Shown here piece after piece: positions 1 to 9,395 of a stretch of DNA of 64,000 nucleotides. Each line of letters begins with the position of its first letter. The stretch's first letter is position 1. The DNA is from Nymphalis io (Eukaryota > Arthropoda > Insecta > Lepidoptera > Nymphalidae): positions 6,262,001-6,326,000 of the forward strand of contig NC_065890.1 of the NCBI RefSeq assembly GCF_905147045.1. Direction: 5' to 3'. Below the pieces are notes generated by a model, which ran no database searches, was not told the DNA's origin, and worked only from the letters and a program-made list of their open reading frames with translations. The position numbers and the translations under genes were made by a program.

Positions 1-315
1 CAAATGAAAATACTTTTTTGTGGTAGTCGGATTTGCAAAGGAAGTTGGAGAAAAAACGGTCGAACGAAAAGGTTTCTAACGAACGCTGCCTCAACGATGA
101 GAGATATATGATTGAGTTCTAGAAAAAAGTTGTAGACCTTGATAATACCTGCAAAAAAGTCAGCAACAGTCAGCAACATATGTCTTTCTTTTATATTTAA
201 TTCAAAGAAAGTAGTTTTTTATTAAAAAAAAATAATTGAAATCGTTATAAATCATCAGGTCATTTTTATTGGTCATATTATCAACAATTATGAAATCTTA
301 TCAAAATAAGTAAAC
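1..315. other. AT-rich non-coding DNA
   Basis: No open frame of note, no repeat I recognise and no RNA-like structure. The interval ends where the poly(A) tail of the minus-strand LINE at 316 begins. Confidence 0.5.
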
Positions 316-985
316 TTTTTTTTTTTTATATATGCCCCGGGATGGCAAATGACTCTACTCCACCTGATGGTAAGTGGTAGTAGAGTCCAAACGCGACGAC
401 GGCCAGTACAGTCGGGAAGAATGTTCTGTACTAGCCGTCCCCGCCTTGCCGGCCCGCAAGATGCCTCTTCACGCCTCGTTTGAAGGAACCCGGGTTGTAA
501 GAGGAGGGGAACACGTGAGCTGGTAAGGAATTCCATTTTTTGGTAGTGCGACAAAGAAAGGAGTTGCCAAATTTCTTTGTGCACGATGGAATTGATGTCA
601 CAGTTAGGCGGTGACATCGAGAACCAGCTCGCGTGGACTTAAGAAGGAAGGGGAAGCAGGAATTAGAGAGAACAATTCCTCAGAGCACTCGCCGTGATAC
701 AGTCGATAGAAAGCGCTCAGTGCTGCTATCTCGCGACGCAATTGTAAAGGTTCAAGGGTGTTTGTGACCTTTACGTCGCCAATAATGCGTACTGCACGTC
801 GCTGCAACCGGTCCAAGGCCTCCAGTAGGTACTTAGCGGAGCCATCCCAAAGGTGCGAGCAATATTCAACTCAAGACCGTACCTGTGTTTTGTATAACAG
901 GCACAGTTGTTGTGGCGTGAAAAAACGCCGCACCTTGTTCAGAACTCCGAGTTTCTTATCGTCCCAAGTGTTCAAAACAAAAGAC
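316..985 (-). mobile_element. 5'-truncated Jockey/CR1-like LINE, 3' end
   Basis: Seen: read on the minus strand, the segment encodes the C-terminal part of a non-LTR reverse transcriptase polyprotein, followed by a short 3' UTR and a run of A (T at 316-327 on the plus strand). A 3' UTR hairpin lies at 351-387. A second copy of the same 3' end is at 29588-29855, and a further fragment of what looks like the same family flanks the mariner near 12-13.6 kb. Known: LINE insertions are commonly truncated at the 5' end by incomplete reverse transcription. The left (3') boundary is sharp. The 5' boundary near 985 is estimated from where the protein similarity stops. I could not find a convincing target-site duplication. 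Assignment to the Jockey/CR1 group rests on remembered protein motifs, not a search. Confidence 0.85.
431..973 (-). pseudogene. Reverse transcriptase C-terminal fragment (Jockey/CR1-like)
   Basis: Seen: the minus strand reads KLGVLNKVRRFF, then VEYCSHLW, LDRLQRRAVRIIGD, FYRLYHGECSEELF and finally RTTKKWNSLPAHVFPSSYNP before a stop at 431-433. This order is typical of the region after the reverse transcriptase thumb in Jockey/CR1-type LINEs. It is broken: an in-frame TGA lies at 871-873, just before VEYCSHLW, and a frameshift falls near 620-640, so the last ~65 residues are in another frame. The catalytic palm domain is missing because of the 5' truncation. No activity is possible. Because only the end of the protein remains, separating Jockey from CR1 needs a phylogeny. 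Confidence 0.8.
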
Positions 986-1657
986 TTTTCCCTTTTACTG
1001 CATATAATTTGGACGAATGGTTAAAGATAATACGACATAGGACAATCGTGTCATAATCTATTGAGTGATATTTCTATTAGACGGTTTTTTTCATATACAA
1101 CACGTAAATCTAATTAGAAATAAATTGCTTTACAATTTAAAATAATTATAATAATTTAAAATAATTATAATAATATAAAATATCAAATACGCAAGACAAT
1201 TTTACTAATGTTCGGCCAACGCGACTTTTGGACTTTGGACTTTTGGCAGTCAGGAAATAAATCATAGCACTCAGTACTTACCGAACCACACTCATAATTT
1301 CATCACAAGTAAAAATATTTACCGTCCAACGAAATGGGCACGGGTCAGCTAGTTTTCTATATACCTACTTAAGGTGTATAAATATGACATTAAATAGATA
1401 TGTTTTGAAGGAGCTGAAAATTGTATTTCATTCTATATTCTCTGCCTCTATGTATATATAATCATAGAAATTAATTGATGTCAACAATAATGACCTAAAT
1501 CCAATGATGTAATTGTGGTATTATAGTTTAGCGCTCTAGGTAGGTAATGAGGAAAGCGTGACGCAGTAAGTCTGCCATTACATCTTGCCTCTACACTGAT
1601 TAAAAGGATAATCTACAACACGAAGATTGAGATACATTGAAAATATGTAATTCATTA
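986..1657. other. AT-rich non-coding DNA with a small repeat scrap
   Basis: Mostly A+T with a short duplicated AATTTAAAATAATTATAAT unit near 1135-1175. The string GCACGGGTCAGCTAGTTTTC at about 1336-1355 resembles, in reverse, the start of the 'ACTAGCTG...CCCGCG' interspersed repeats seen better at 52191-53027. No gene is visible. Confidence 0.4.
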
Positions 1658-1935
1658 ATTAATAATAATAATAATATCCTGGGACATTTTTCACACACGG
1701 CCATCTGATCCCAAATTAAACTTGTACAAAGCTTGTGCTATGGAAACCAGACAACTGATATACTACATATACTACTTTTCTTTTGTAAATACATACTTAT
1801 ATAGATAATTACACCCAGACTCAGGGCAAACAGACATGTTCATGCACACAAATGTCTGTCCTGGGTGGGAATCGAACCCACAACCTTGGGCGTGAAAAAG
1901 CAAGTATCTACCAACCACGCCAACCGGCTCGTCCA
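1658..1935 (-). mobile_element. tRNA-derived SINE, family A, copy 1
   Basis: Seen: on the minus strand the element opens with GACGAGCCGGTTGGCGTGG, has a pol III A-box-like stretch (1911-1922) and a perfect B box GGTTCGATTCC (1868-1878), then a ~200-bp body and an (ATT)n tail (AAT repeats at 1659-1676 on plus). Three more copies with the same body and tail lie at 11731, 42790 and 60041, all on the same strand. Known: a tRNA-like head with internal A and B boxes and a short tandem tail defines tRNA-derived SINEs. The body end (GATCAGATGGCC...CAGGATATT) resembles 3' ends of lepidopteran LINEs from memory, which would identify its mobilising partner; this is unverified. Confidence 0.85.
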
Positions 1936-3054
1936 AATTTATTGTAATTTTATTTTTTCGTAACATTAAATGTTCATCTCACATTTAGAATAAATGCGAG
2001 GTAAACAAATATGACCATTTCACATCATTATCTCGTTTCTTTTTAGGTTTAAAGACGATGATCTATTTGTAGGAATATGATATATTAACGGTTTTTTGTT
2101 TTTAGATTCAACAAAAATAAAAATGATTATAAATATAAAAAAATTAATATTTCTATGCACACTTTATTTATATACTTTTAATTATATTGTATGTAAAGGC
2201 CTCTCTAGATAAATATAAAGTTTGGAGCTATTTTTAATATGTACATAATGAAATTAAATAACTCGTTACAAAACATGAAATCCTACTACAAGACGTATTT
2301 TCCAACGGTATAATCTCAGGAAACATTCATCTTTTTTCAGATGTTAGAATTTTCGAGAAACTGTTTTTTACAATTTCACGACGATAAGGTAGTTCCGCAT
2401 AAGCAAATAAACTCTAAAAAGAGCAATATTTTTTCCGTTTTTAAGTAAAAAAAAAAATCAAAACTCCGTACCACCTGGAGGGGAATGTAACATTTTCATC
2501 CCAGAGATGAATTTCTGAAATTTTTGACACGTACAAGTCCAGTTATTTTTTTTTATAAGTAAATAGAAAGTTAACACCAATATCTTCTTGACATTTCCTA
2601 ACACGAATAGACCTTGCATATAATATTTTCTCCCTTATATTAAAAAAAATATGTAAAAACACAAAACTATTTCTATAGATTTATCAACTTACTACATTAA
2701 TAACATTTACACCGCATGTGCAGTTGCCTCAACTATATACGCTATTCATAATAGCAATGTACTCTGTGTACAATTATAAATAAAATTATATCCCACTAAT
2801 AAAAATAGGATAACGGTTGATTTTTTTCATACAACGTTTGTTACTATGGGGACTACCCTGGTCCGTACCTATAATATATAATATAGTCATAAATGAATAA
2901 TATTCAAAAGCAAAAAATATTATTGTTAGTAAAATCAGTTTTTATTAATTGAGAATTAAATGGTATGTTTTTTTCGTCGCAATTGCATTATGTTACAAAC
3001 ATTTTGTAACTTAGTATTCAAATAGCTTAAAACAGCACAAAAGCAATTTGCTTC
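1936..3054. other. AT-rich non-coding DNA
   Basis: No long open frame with coding character, no repeat family I can name and no RNA gene. Homopolymer A/T runs are common. Confidence 0.5.
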
Positions 3055-3250
3055 AGTTAAGGGCACCTGCCGGAGCGATAGACGCGGGACAGAGGGGCGG
3101 GGGCCGAGTCGAGAGCGGAGACAATCACAGCGATGGCTCATTCACTGCTGCAACGAGCCGAGCAGAGAATTGAATTGGAACCAAATGTGCCATACGAATG
3201 TATCCGTCGAATATCAACTCAACCACTTTCAAGTCCGGAATTTCCCTAAC
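3055..3250 (+). promoter_or_regulatory. GC-rich patch, possible leader/promoter
   Basis: Seen: about 3060-3165 is markedly GC- and CpG-rich inside very AT-rich DNA. On the plus strand an ATG at 3133 (context CAGCGATGG) opens a 38-codon frame closing at 3249; on the minus strand a 61-codon frame also spans the patch. Inferred: local GC islands of this size in insect AT-rich DNA often mark promoters or 5' leader exons. Neither small frame is recognisable, and I see no clear Inr/TATA pair, so this could equally be an enhancer or an old repeat. Confidence 0.3.
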
Positions 3251-4404
3251 CAAATTACGATACGAAACATAAAACGTCTTACAAATCGATTACATTTTAA
3301 TACATACCATTGTGAAACATATTTTTGATTAAAAATTGTTTTTGAATTTAGGTATCTGCCACGGTATCTGAGTTTTTTTATATAATATATTATAATATTT
3401 AATAATATAATGCACTGCAATTATTTCCCGATAAGTATTAGGCTATTGAATATTAAGCTTTCGAAAGTTCTTCAATCGTGACAATATGTCTCATGTAGTA
3501 AATAAATACTATTGCTATGATAAAATAAGTTTTTGGAATTACACCACCTCGTCGCACTAAGAATGCATTAATAAATTATTTTCATATATATAAGACTAGA
3601 AAATACTTAAATGTAAAAACGGATGGGCATTTATTTCCTTTTTAAATTATTATTACATTCGTTTGGGTGTTTTTTTTTATTTGTCATTTTATTATCCATG
3701 TGGTCATTTTATAGTCCTCTATTCTTAAGTATTAATAAGGGCATATAATTAAATAATTTTCAGTACCTCCTCAACCAAATTAATGTGAACGATGTCAGTA
3801 ATAAAGACTAGGCTATGGATTACTCCACTCTCTTTTGAGATGTGGGATTAATTCGGGTGAGATAAAAGGGATTTCAGCGGAAACCCTGTTGTTTCCCCTG
3901 ACGACTATTCGAGGTATGAGAAGATATTATGATATCTTTGCAAAAAAATTCTTTAATTAATGGAGGTTTTGTTGTAAGAGATATATTCCGTAATATTTGT
4001 TTAACAAGTACTTCCGTATTTACGCAATAATTTTATTATTAAAGTGCTTATTATCTCGTTACAAATAACTTCAAGGTCCACTTTATTTTAATAATAATAA
4101 TAATAATTTTATAAAGAAGAAATAATTGTTTGTTTTTAAACTCTGAAATTTCTGAACCGATTTTAATAATTCTTTCACCATTTGAAAGCAACTTTATCCA
4201 GTATCCAAAAGTAACATAGGCTATATTTTATTTTAGTATTATTAAGATTTAGCCTGAAATAATAGTATTCCTAAATCAAATCAGAATGAAAAGCGCTACC
4301 GGGCTTCTTTTTCCGTTTGCGTATATACATAATATACTTTTTTAAAGCTGCGAACACAGATAGTATCCAATATAATTGTATAATATACTCTGTATGTATA
4401 TATA
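3251..4404. other. AT-rich non-coding DNA
   Basis: No gene visible. The stretch about 4130-4260 (CTGAAATTTCTGAACCGATTT and following) resembles the 'AACCGATTTTGATGAAA'-type interspersed repeats common in Lepidoptera, but is too diverged to bound. Confidence 0.4.
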
Positions 4405-4545
4405 TATCTAATTTATTTATTTTTATTTAAAAACTTTTTTGACCACCAGATTGTGTAGTAGGAACAAAAGGCGGACTTAATGCCTAAAGGCATTCTCTAC
4501 CAGTCAACCTTTAGGCTAAGCAGAAATCTGTAAAGGCGGCGGTAA
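4405..4545 (-). mobile_element. Short 3'-end remnant of a non-LTR element
   Basis: Seen: on the minus strand the sequence reads GGTTGACTGGTAGAGAATGC, then GGCATTAAGTCCGCCTTTTG, and ends in an A/T-rich tail with repeated AAATAA units (4405-4435 on plus). Known, from memory only: this string is a widespread 3' terminus of lepidopteran LINE-type elements and is found in many 3' UTRs. No coding part is present, so the family cannot be resolved here. Confidence 0.5.
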
Positions 4546-5506
4546 TTTATTTAGTAATAAAAGCTACTAACCTTTTAATACAATCTGTTACATTATTAAT
4601 TACGCCCAAAATATTTTTTCAGTAGCATGTGTGAATAAAAAAGGAGTAAAGGACAATCGATAATATTCGGTTTTTTGTATGAGACAAGGAAGCTCTTAAT
4701 GCAATCTTAACGAAACAAAAACTCAAATATTTTGGTAAAATAAATAAATATCGACGAGGTTTTGATTTCTATATTTTTATGGAAATAAATGTTTCTTGTT
4801 TCGTTCCATGGGCGGAGGTTATTTGTTTTGGGCGCACATTTGTTGGTTTAGGCTTGTTTATAGATCCGATGTACAAAGAATTGTAATGAGCGTCATTGCA
4901 AATACTTAGTTCCAACTACTAATTCATTAAACATTGTTTTTAACTATATATATTCGCATACATTTTTACTATTTTTTATATATATTTTTTTTATTTTGTT
5001 GATCAAATTTTGACATAACCATTTAGGTAAATAACTTGTATTCAGGAAAATAATTTCAAGGGGTTGTGGGGCACAGCTAGTTTTTTTTATAAATGGATTT
5101 ATGTACTCTATTAAATAAATCTATATTTAATACATAAATACTATACTTCTATTCAAAAATTATAAAATAAATGGGTATGAATAACATATTAACAGATCGT
5201 ATAGGTTTATATTTATTTCTATACTTTGTAAAATTACTAGAACTTAAGCCGTTACTAAAAAAAGGTTACTAACAAAAGAACCGAAAGAAGAGAGTCTACC
5301 AGATCAATTATAATACATATTATAAGGTAACATCAATACCTACTTCCTGTTACGTTCACTATGGCGGCACCGCACTTGGTGTAGCGTATTTGCATTGATT
5401 GCCTGAACACGACTGTGTATAGAAGAGGACTTATTTGATTATGTTTACTTCGTTTGTACAAATATGGCAAATAACAAATATATGTTTTTGCATCCACTGT
5501 CGGTTT
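4546..5506. other. AT-rich non-coding DNA
   Basis: Nothing coding. GGCACAGCTAGTTTTTTTTA near 5070-5090 is, in reverse, the start of the 'ACTAGCTGTGCCC' repeat class (see 52191-53027), truncated to a few tens of bases. Confidence 0.4.
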
Positions 5507-5701
5507 TTAATTGCACATCAAAGGAGTCAAATAAGGCAAATATATTGCATTTAAGGCTATGGGTATTGGTTCGCTCAGTACTTGCAACATTCTAGGTCCA
5601 CTCCACGTTAGTAAATGCGATATCGCAACGAGACCATTCGGAACCAAGTAAAGTGTCGCCTTAAAAACGATGGTATAGTTCCTTTGAAACTCGTTTTTCA
5701 T
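5507..5701 (-). other. Unassigned open frame, doubtful
   Basis: A 64-codon minus-strand frame whose residues (for example FKATLYLVPNGLVAISHLLTW and PIPIALNAIYLPYLTP) are less AT-biased than chance frames nearby. It begins with an AT-rich segment and has no recognisable domain, no flanking splice signal I trust and no relation to a repeat family here. It may be a decayed transposon piece, a conserved non-coding block, or chance. Confidence 0.15.
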
Positions 5702-6240
5702 ATATATATATTTGATTTACCTACATTTAATAAAAGCTTTATAATAATGATTATTAATAAAATAAAACTAAACAGGATTTCTTTATTTGGATAAAGAAAT
5801 TAAGATAAAATGTATGAACAGACGTGGGAAGAAAATTCAGATGTTTAGTTAAAGCTAATTATAATTTACACTAAGGGGACTCCAATATTTATTCTTTTAT
5901 GATTCTGCAAAAAATTGTTATATGAAAACCTTTGTTACAACGCGAAGCAAGCACACTGGCTCGCCGCCAATTCTGATGTTTCATATTTCACTGGATCAGC
6001 GCGACTTACAATAGCAAAAGTGTATTTCTTTAATTTTTGTTTGTATGCAAGCGTATTCACAATTTTTAAGAGACAAAAGCTATTGATATACTTTGTTTTA
6101 TGTAATTGTGCTAAGGTGAACAAATTTCAAAATATATGTGTGTTTGTTCGTACGTGTTTATGTATGTATCTGTTGTGTTTGTAAAATTAAATACAAAAAC
6201 GAAAGTATTCGTGACAGTAATAAATTTTAAGTCGACGAGA
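5702..6240. other. AT-rich non-coding DNA
   Basis: Contains two overlapping chance frames on opposite strands (about 5915-6184) with no family resemblance. No gene call. Confidence 0.4.
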
Positions 6241-6242
6241 GA

Positions 6243-6478
6243 TCAGTTGATGATATCGCTTTGACTTGAGCACTGTTTAATCCTGGTGATACTGACATTT
6301 GGCGCGGCGCCATTCTGCGGCACGGCTTTTCCGTTGTTTTAGCGTTATAACTGTACAAATAAAGTATCTTTCGAGACCGTTACTGTACACTTGACCGCAT
6401 AAATATAAACCAAGTTGAAGACATTCTCCATGGCGCCGAGAATATTAGTGATTATTTTGTTCTTAATAAGGCGTAAGT
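6243..6478 (+). promoter_or_regulatory. Candidate promoter/leader with first coding exon
   Basis: Seen: a TCAGTT initiator-like hexamer at 6243-6248 is followed by a GC-rich patch (GGCGCGGCGCCATTCTGCGG, 6300-6319). An ATG at 6430 then opens MAPRILVIILFLIR and meets GTAAGT at 6473, so the exon would end in phase 1. Inferred: the short hydrophobic run after a basic residue looks like the start of a signal peptide, and GTAAGT is a strong 5' splice site. Against it: there is no TATA box, the base before the donor is C rather than the preferred G, and the next exon is not visible. No gene can be named from 14 residues. Confidence 0.3.
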
Positions 6479-6484
6479 CACGAT

Positions 6485-7514
6485 AAGGCTCAGTTACATT
6501 TGAATTCATTTAAGTTTATTTAGTGACTTATGTTAAAAAACGACGGAACATATATTGTAGTTACTTGCATAGATGCTTTGAAAGAAATTTACTTTTATAT
6601 AAATACAACATAAATCACGCTTCCGAAAATTTAATCTACGATATTTATAATAAGCGAAAAAACTCAGAATTAAGAAGAATCCACGTCACACAAGTTAGTA
6701 AGGGTTTTTTTTTATTTTCGTTCCTTATATACTTTCACGACGAACAAACGTTAGCGCATTTCAGAAATAAAGAATGTGACTTCACAAACTTTACATGCAA
6801 ACTCAACGATGTCTTCGTTACCGCTGTCTGCAACGCGATGTAACAGCTGAGAGCAGATAAGTTATTAAAATAATTTTGTACTAATCAAGTTTGTTTTCTC
6901 GTGAAGTTTAATATGGGTAGATGATTTAATTAATTGTAGTGATTGTTGTATTTGTGAGAGTTTGCATAACAATATACTCATGTTTTGTATGATATCTGTA
7001 CTCAGTTCTATAAATTTGTCCTAAATAAAAAAAAAATCTTGTATCAGTGTTGTATCAAAATACTAAAGCATAGTGATGTTATAATTATTTTTATATTAAT
7101 AAACTTTTGAAATTAATTTGATATAGAATAATAATAACAATATGTCTTATACATTTTTTAAAACATTTTTTCACTGTAAAATCTTTTGATAGCGACGTTG
7201 ACGTCATATGTGTCGGGTCACAGGTTGGCTTTGCTGAATATAGTACGAAGTGTCGCAATCTTAAAATAGATCTCTTTCTGTAGCATATTTATGCTTTTCT
7301 TTTATTAAATCCGTTGAGATTTGATGATAAATTAAACATTCATTTGAAATAAGACTACGCAAAAAGATAATGAATCCATTGAACAATCCAATTCATACGA
7401 ATAAATAATTTAAAAATGTATATATTGCATATGACAAGTTACTGTGATGCTGGAGGCAATATACCATGGTTTATTTACGAGTGGATTTACCGCCATCAAG
7501 TAGATGCCTGCTCT
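6485..7514. other. AT-rich non-coding DNA
   Basis: A 106-codon plus-strand frame (6523-6843) exists, but it lacks an ATG at its stated start, is built of AT-rich codons and matches nothing I know; I treat it as chance. No other content. Confidence 0.4.
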
Positions 7515-7620
7515 AAGTTACGGTGCGTTAGTTTGCTCTGCCGACTCCTGCCGCTGCAACTTCACTGCGGTCGCGTTGCTGTGGTTGTGACGTGAGGTGG
7601 GCGGGGGATTTTAGTACCAG
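7515..7620. promoter_or_regulatory. GC-rich patch
   Basis: About 100 bp of locally high GC and CpG content (GACTCCTGCCGCTGCAACTT, then GTGACGTGAGGTGGGCGGGG) between AT-rich flanks. GTGACGTGAGG could hold a weak splice donor. No frame is convincing. Possible promoter, enhancer or leader exon; the strand is unknown. Confidence 0.25.
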
Positions 7621-8464
7621 CGCAGGCACTAATCAAGACAGTTTACAAACAAACTTGTTTGTGCGGACAGTTTTCGTGAGGAGAATTTTAATGGGAATAT
7701 AAGCGGGCACAATTATTAAAACGAATTCATTTTTTATCTAAACATAGCTGTTATCGTCATGCATTACGAACGGTACCTGAATGTTTTGTAAATAATTTTA
7801 AATGTAAATGAATTATATATTGCTGTACCTATAATAGTTGTATATTCAAATGACAGGAGGAGTTAGATAAATACACCTTAGATTTACATATTCCATGTGA
7901 TTTGCTTAAAGCCCTGCTACGTTATGAACTACAAAAAGTCACTAAATAAACAGTCTTGATTAATATAAAATATTTATTTATAGCAGAACATTGGAATTAA
8001 TGTGAGTGAAATCATGAAATTGTTGTTATAAAAATGTTACAATAATTAACAAACTATTATAAGCGTTAAATATTTTTTATGAAAGAATACATTTAATGTA
8101 ATCGAAATATATGTATAAATTAACAGTGTTTTTGAATATTAATTTATGATCAGTGTAAATAATATTTTCACCGCATAATGGTTGTTCAGTCTCGTAACAA
8201 ACCACGGTTCCAAGTAGATGTGAGATGAAATATAGATGTTCATGAATAAATGAATGAGACGATGAAAATTTGCGGGAATGGGATGAGATGTTATAAGTAA
8301 ACATTCTATAGTCAGTGAACCCTTTTACGTTCGTAATAAAAATCAGCAGCTCGCGTGCAATTTTCAACTATGTAAATATCATTCCTGATTGCCATACAAT
8401 TTTATATCGTTTGTAAGAGTTATAGAAAAAAACATGGCGTGCAAAAGCGATCTAATCGCTTTAC
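7621..8464. other. AT-rich non-coding DNA
   Basis: Chance minus-strand frame at 8077-8367 only. No repeat or RNA gene recognised. Confidence 0.4.
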
Positions 8465-8755
8465 TGGTAGTAGGGCTTTGTGCAAGCACCCAGACGAACT
8501 TGCACCATCCACTCATCAGATATTCTACCGCAAAACAGCAGTACTTGGTATTGTTGTGTTCCGGTTTGAAGAGTGAGTAAGCCAGTGTAATTGTAGGCAC
8601 AAGGGACATAACATCTTAGTTCCCAAGGTTAGTGGTGTATTGGCGATGTAAGCGATGTTTAATATTTCTTACAATGTCAATGTCTATGAGCGTTGGTGAC
8701 AACTTACCAACAGGAGGCCCATATGCTCGTCCGTCTACCGATACTATAAAAAAAA
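8465..8755 (+). mobile_element. ~290-bp non-autonomous retroposon, copy 1
   Basis: Seen: starts TAGTAGGGCTTTGTGCAAGC, contains CACTCATCAGATATTCTACC, TATTGTTGTGTTCCGGTTTG and CACAAGGGACATAACATCTT, and ends CCCATATGCTCGTCC plus an A-rich tail. Up to nine copies or fragments are in this window on both strands (8465, 8873/9312, 18241, 25960, 27713, 35876, 39768, 45843, 56934). No open frame is conserved and no clear tRNA A/B box is present, so it is not an ordinary tRNA-SINE. In the better copies the segment near the 3' end carries ACTTACCATCAGGTGG, shared with the Jockey-like LINE 3' end; this copy is diverged there (ACTTACCAACAGGAGG). Confidence 0.8.
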
Positions 8756-8872
8756 GATAACCTTTGGTCAACTAAGTTTGGTAAAAATATATAGAAATAT
8801 AAATTTTATAAAATTAAAAGAACAGTATCTGTTTGTTTTTTTTTAAATGTTAATTAACCACATTGCCAAAGT

Positions 8873-9395
8873 ATTAGTGGTAAGGCTTAGTGCAGGCCCA
8901 TGGTGCTGGATATAGATGGTCTCCTTCTGCGAAAATGTCATGTCGCAGAAGGAGGCCGCGGAGCGGGAGCGCGAGGAGAGTGCCTCCGCTGACCCGCTTC
9001 GCCGAAGAAGACCGGGGAGAAGACGTCGGCGCTATGCGCATCTTCTCCTCCCACCGTGAGTGTCGCCGGGGCTAGGGGTCTCTGTACCCCGAGAACCCCC
9101 TAGGATTTGAAGGCCCACAGAAGCGGGCCAACCGTCGGGACGGCACGGTAGTATGCGCAAGCGATCCCGTGAGGTCCCCCGACAAGACGGAGTGGGTACC
9201 GCTGGATTTTTAGTGGGTATTCCGGCGCCTTCAGCGCCGGCGAGTCGCACATACCCCCCCACCTCATGTGGGGGACACACATAAATGTGTTTTTCCAGCG
9301 AGAAAAAAAAAGCCCGTCTGGGTGCGTATCACTTACTCAACAAATATTCTGCTGATTAGTAAGCCAGTGTAATTACAGATACTGTATTAGTACTT
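8873..9395 (+). mobile_element. ~290-bp retroposon interrupted by an R1-like LINE
   Basis: Seen: 8873-8899 matches the head of the retroposon (TAGTGGTAAGGCTTAGTGCA), and the match resumes at 9312 (GCCCGTCTGGGTGCGTATCA) and runs to about 9395 (TAAGCCAGTGTAATTACAG). The two halves are separated by the LINE tail at 8900-9311, which carries a run of A immediately before the resumption. GCCC is present on both sides (8896-8899 and 9312-9315), consistent with a 4-bp target-site duplication. The right half also lacks ~45 bp of the usual middle, so the copy is old and deleted. Confidence 0.7.
8900..9311 (+). mobile_element. R1-like LINE 3' end, copy 1 (5'-truncated)
   Basis: Seen: GC-rich insertion, nearly colinear with the 3' end of the larger copy at 57190-58908 (minus). 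It encodes MVSFCENVMSQKEAAERERE and a following Arg-rich stretch, then a 3' UTR with two adjacent hairpins (9256-9274 and 9277-9290) and a poly(A) tail. An upstream in-frame TAG (8914-8916) and the short length show that it is only a tail. Composition contrasts sharply with the host. Clade assignment comes from the larger copy. The 3' hairpins differ from the other copy by paired changes (see findings). Confidence 0.8.

Noticed and set aside
1868..1935. tRNA gene
   Set aside because: The A/B boxes and tRNA-like head belong to a SINE with a body and (ATT)n tail. No closed cloverleaf or intact acceptor stem is visible. The same applies at 42980-43046, 60230-60306 and 49740-49801.
3133..3249. 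38-codon peptide gene
   Set aside because: The small frame in a GC-rich patch shows no signal peptide, domain or polyadenylation support; kept only as part of the patch description.
6523..6843. 106-codon plus-strand frame
   Set aside because: No ATG at its start, AT-biased codons, no domain, no splice or promoter context.
7199..7206. CRE-like palindrome TGACGTCA
   Set aside because: One perfect 8-mer is expected about once in 64 kb by chance, and nothing else supports regulation.
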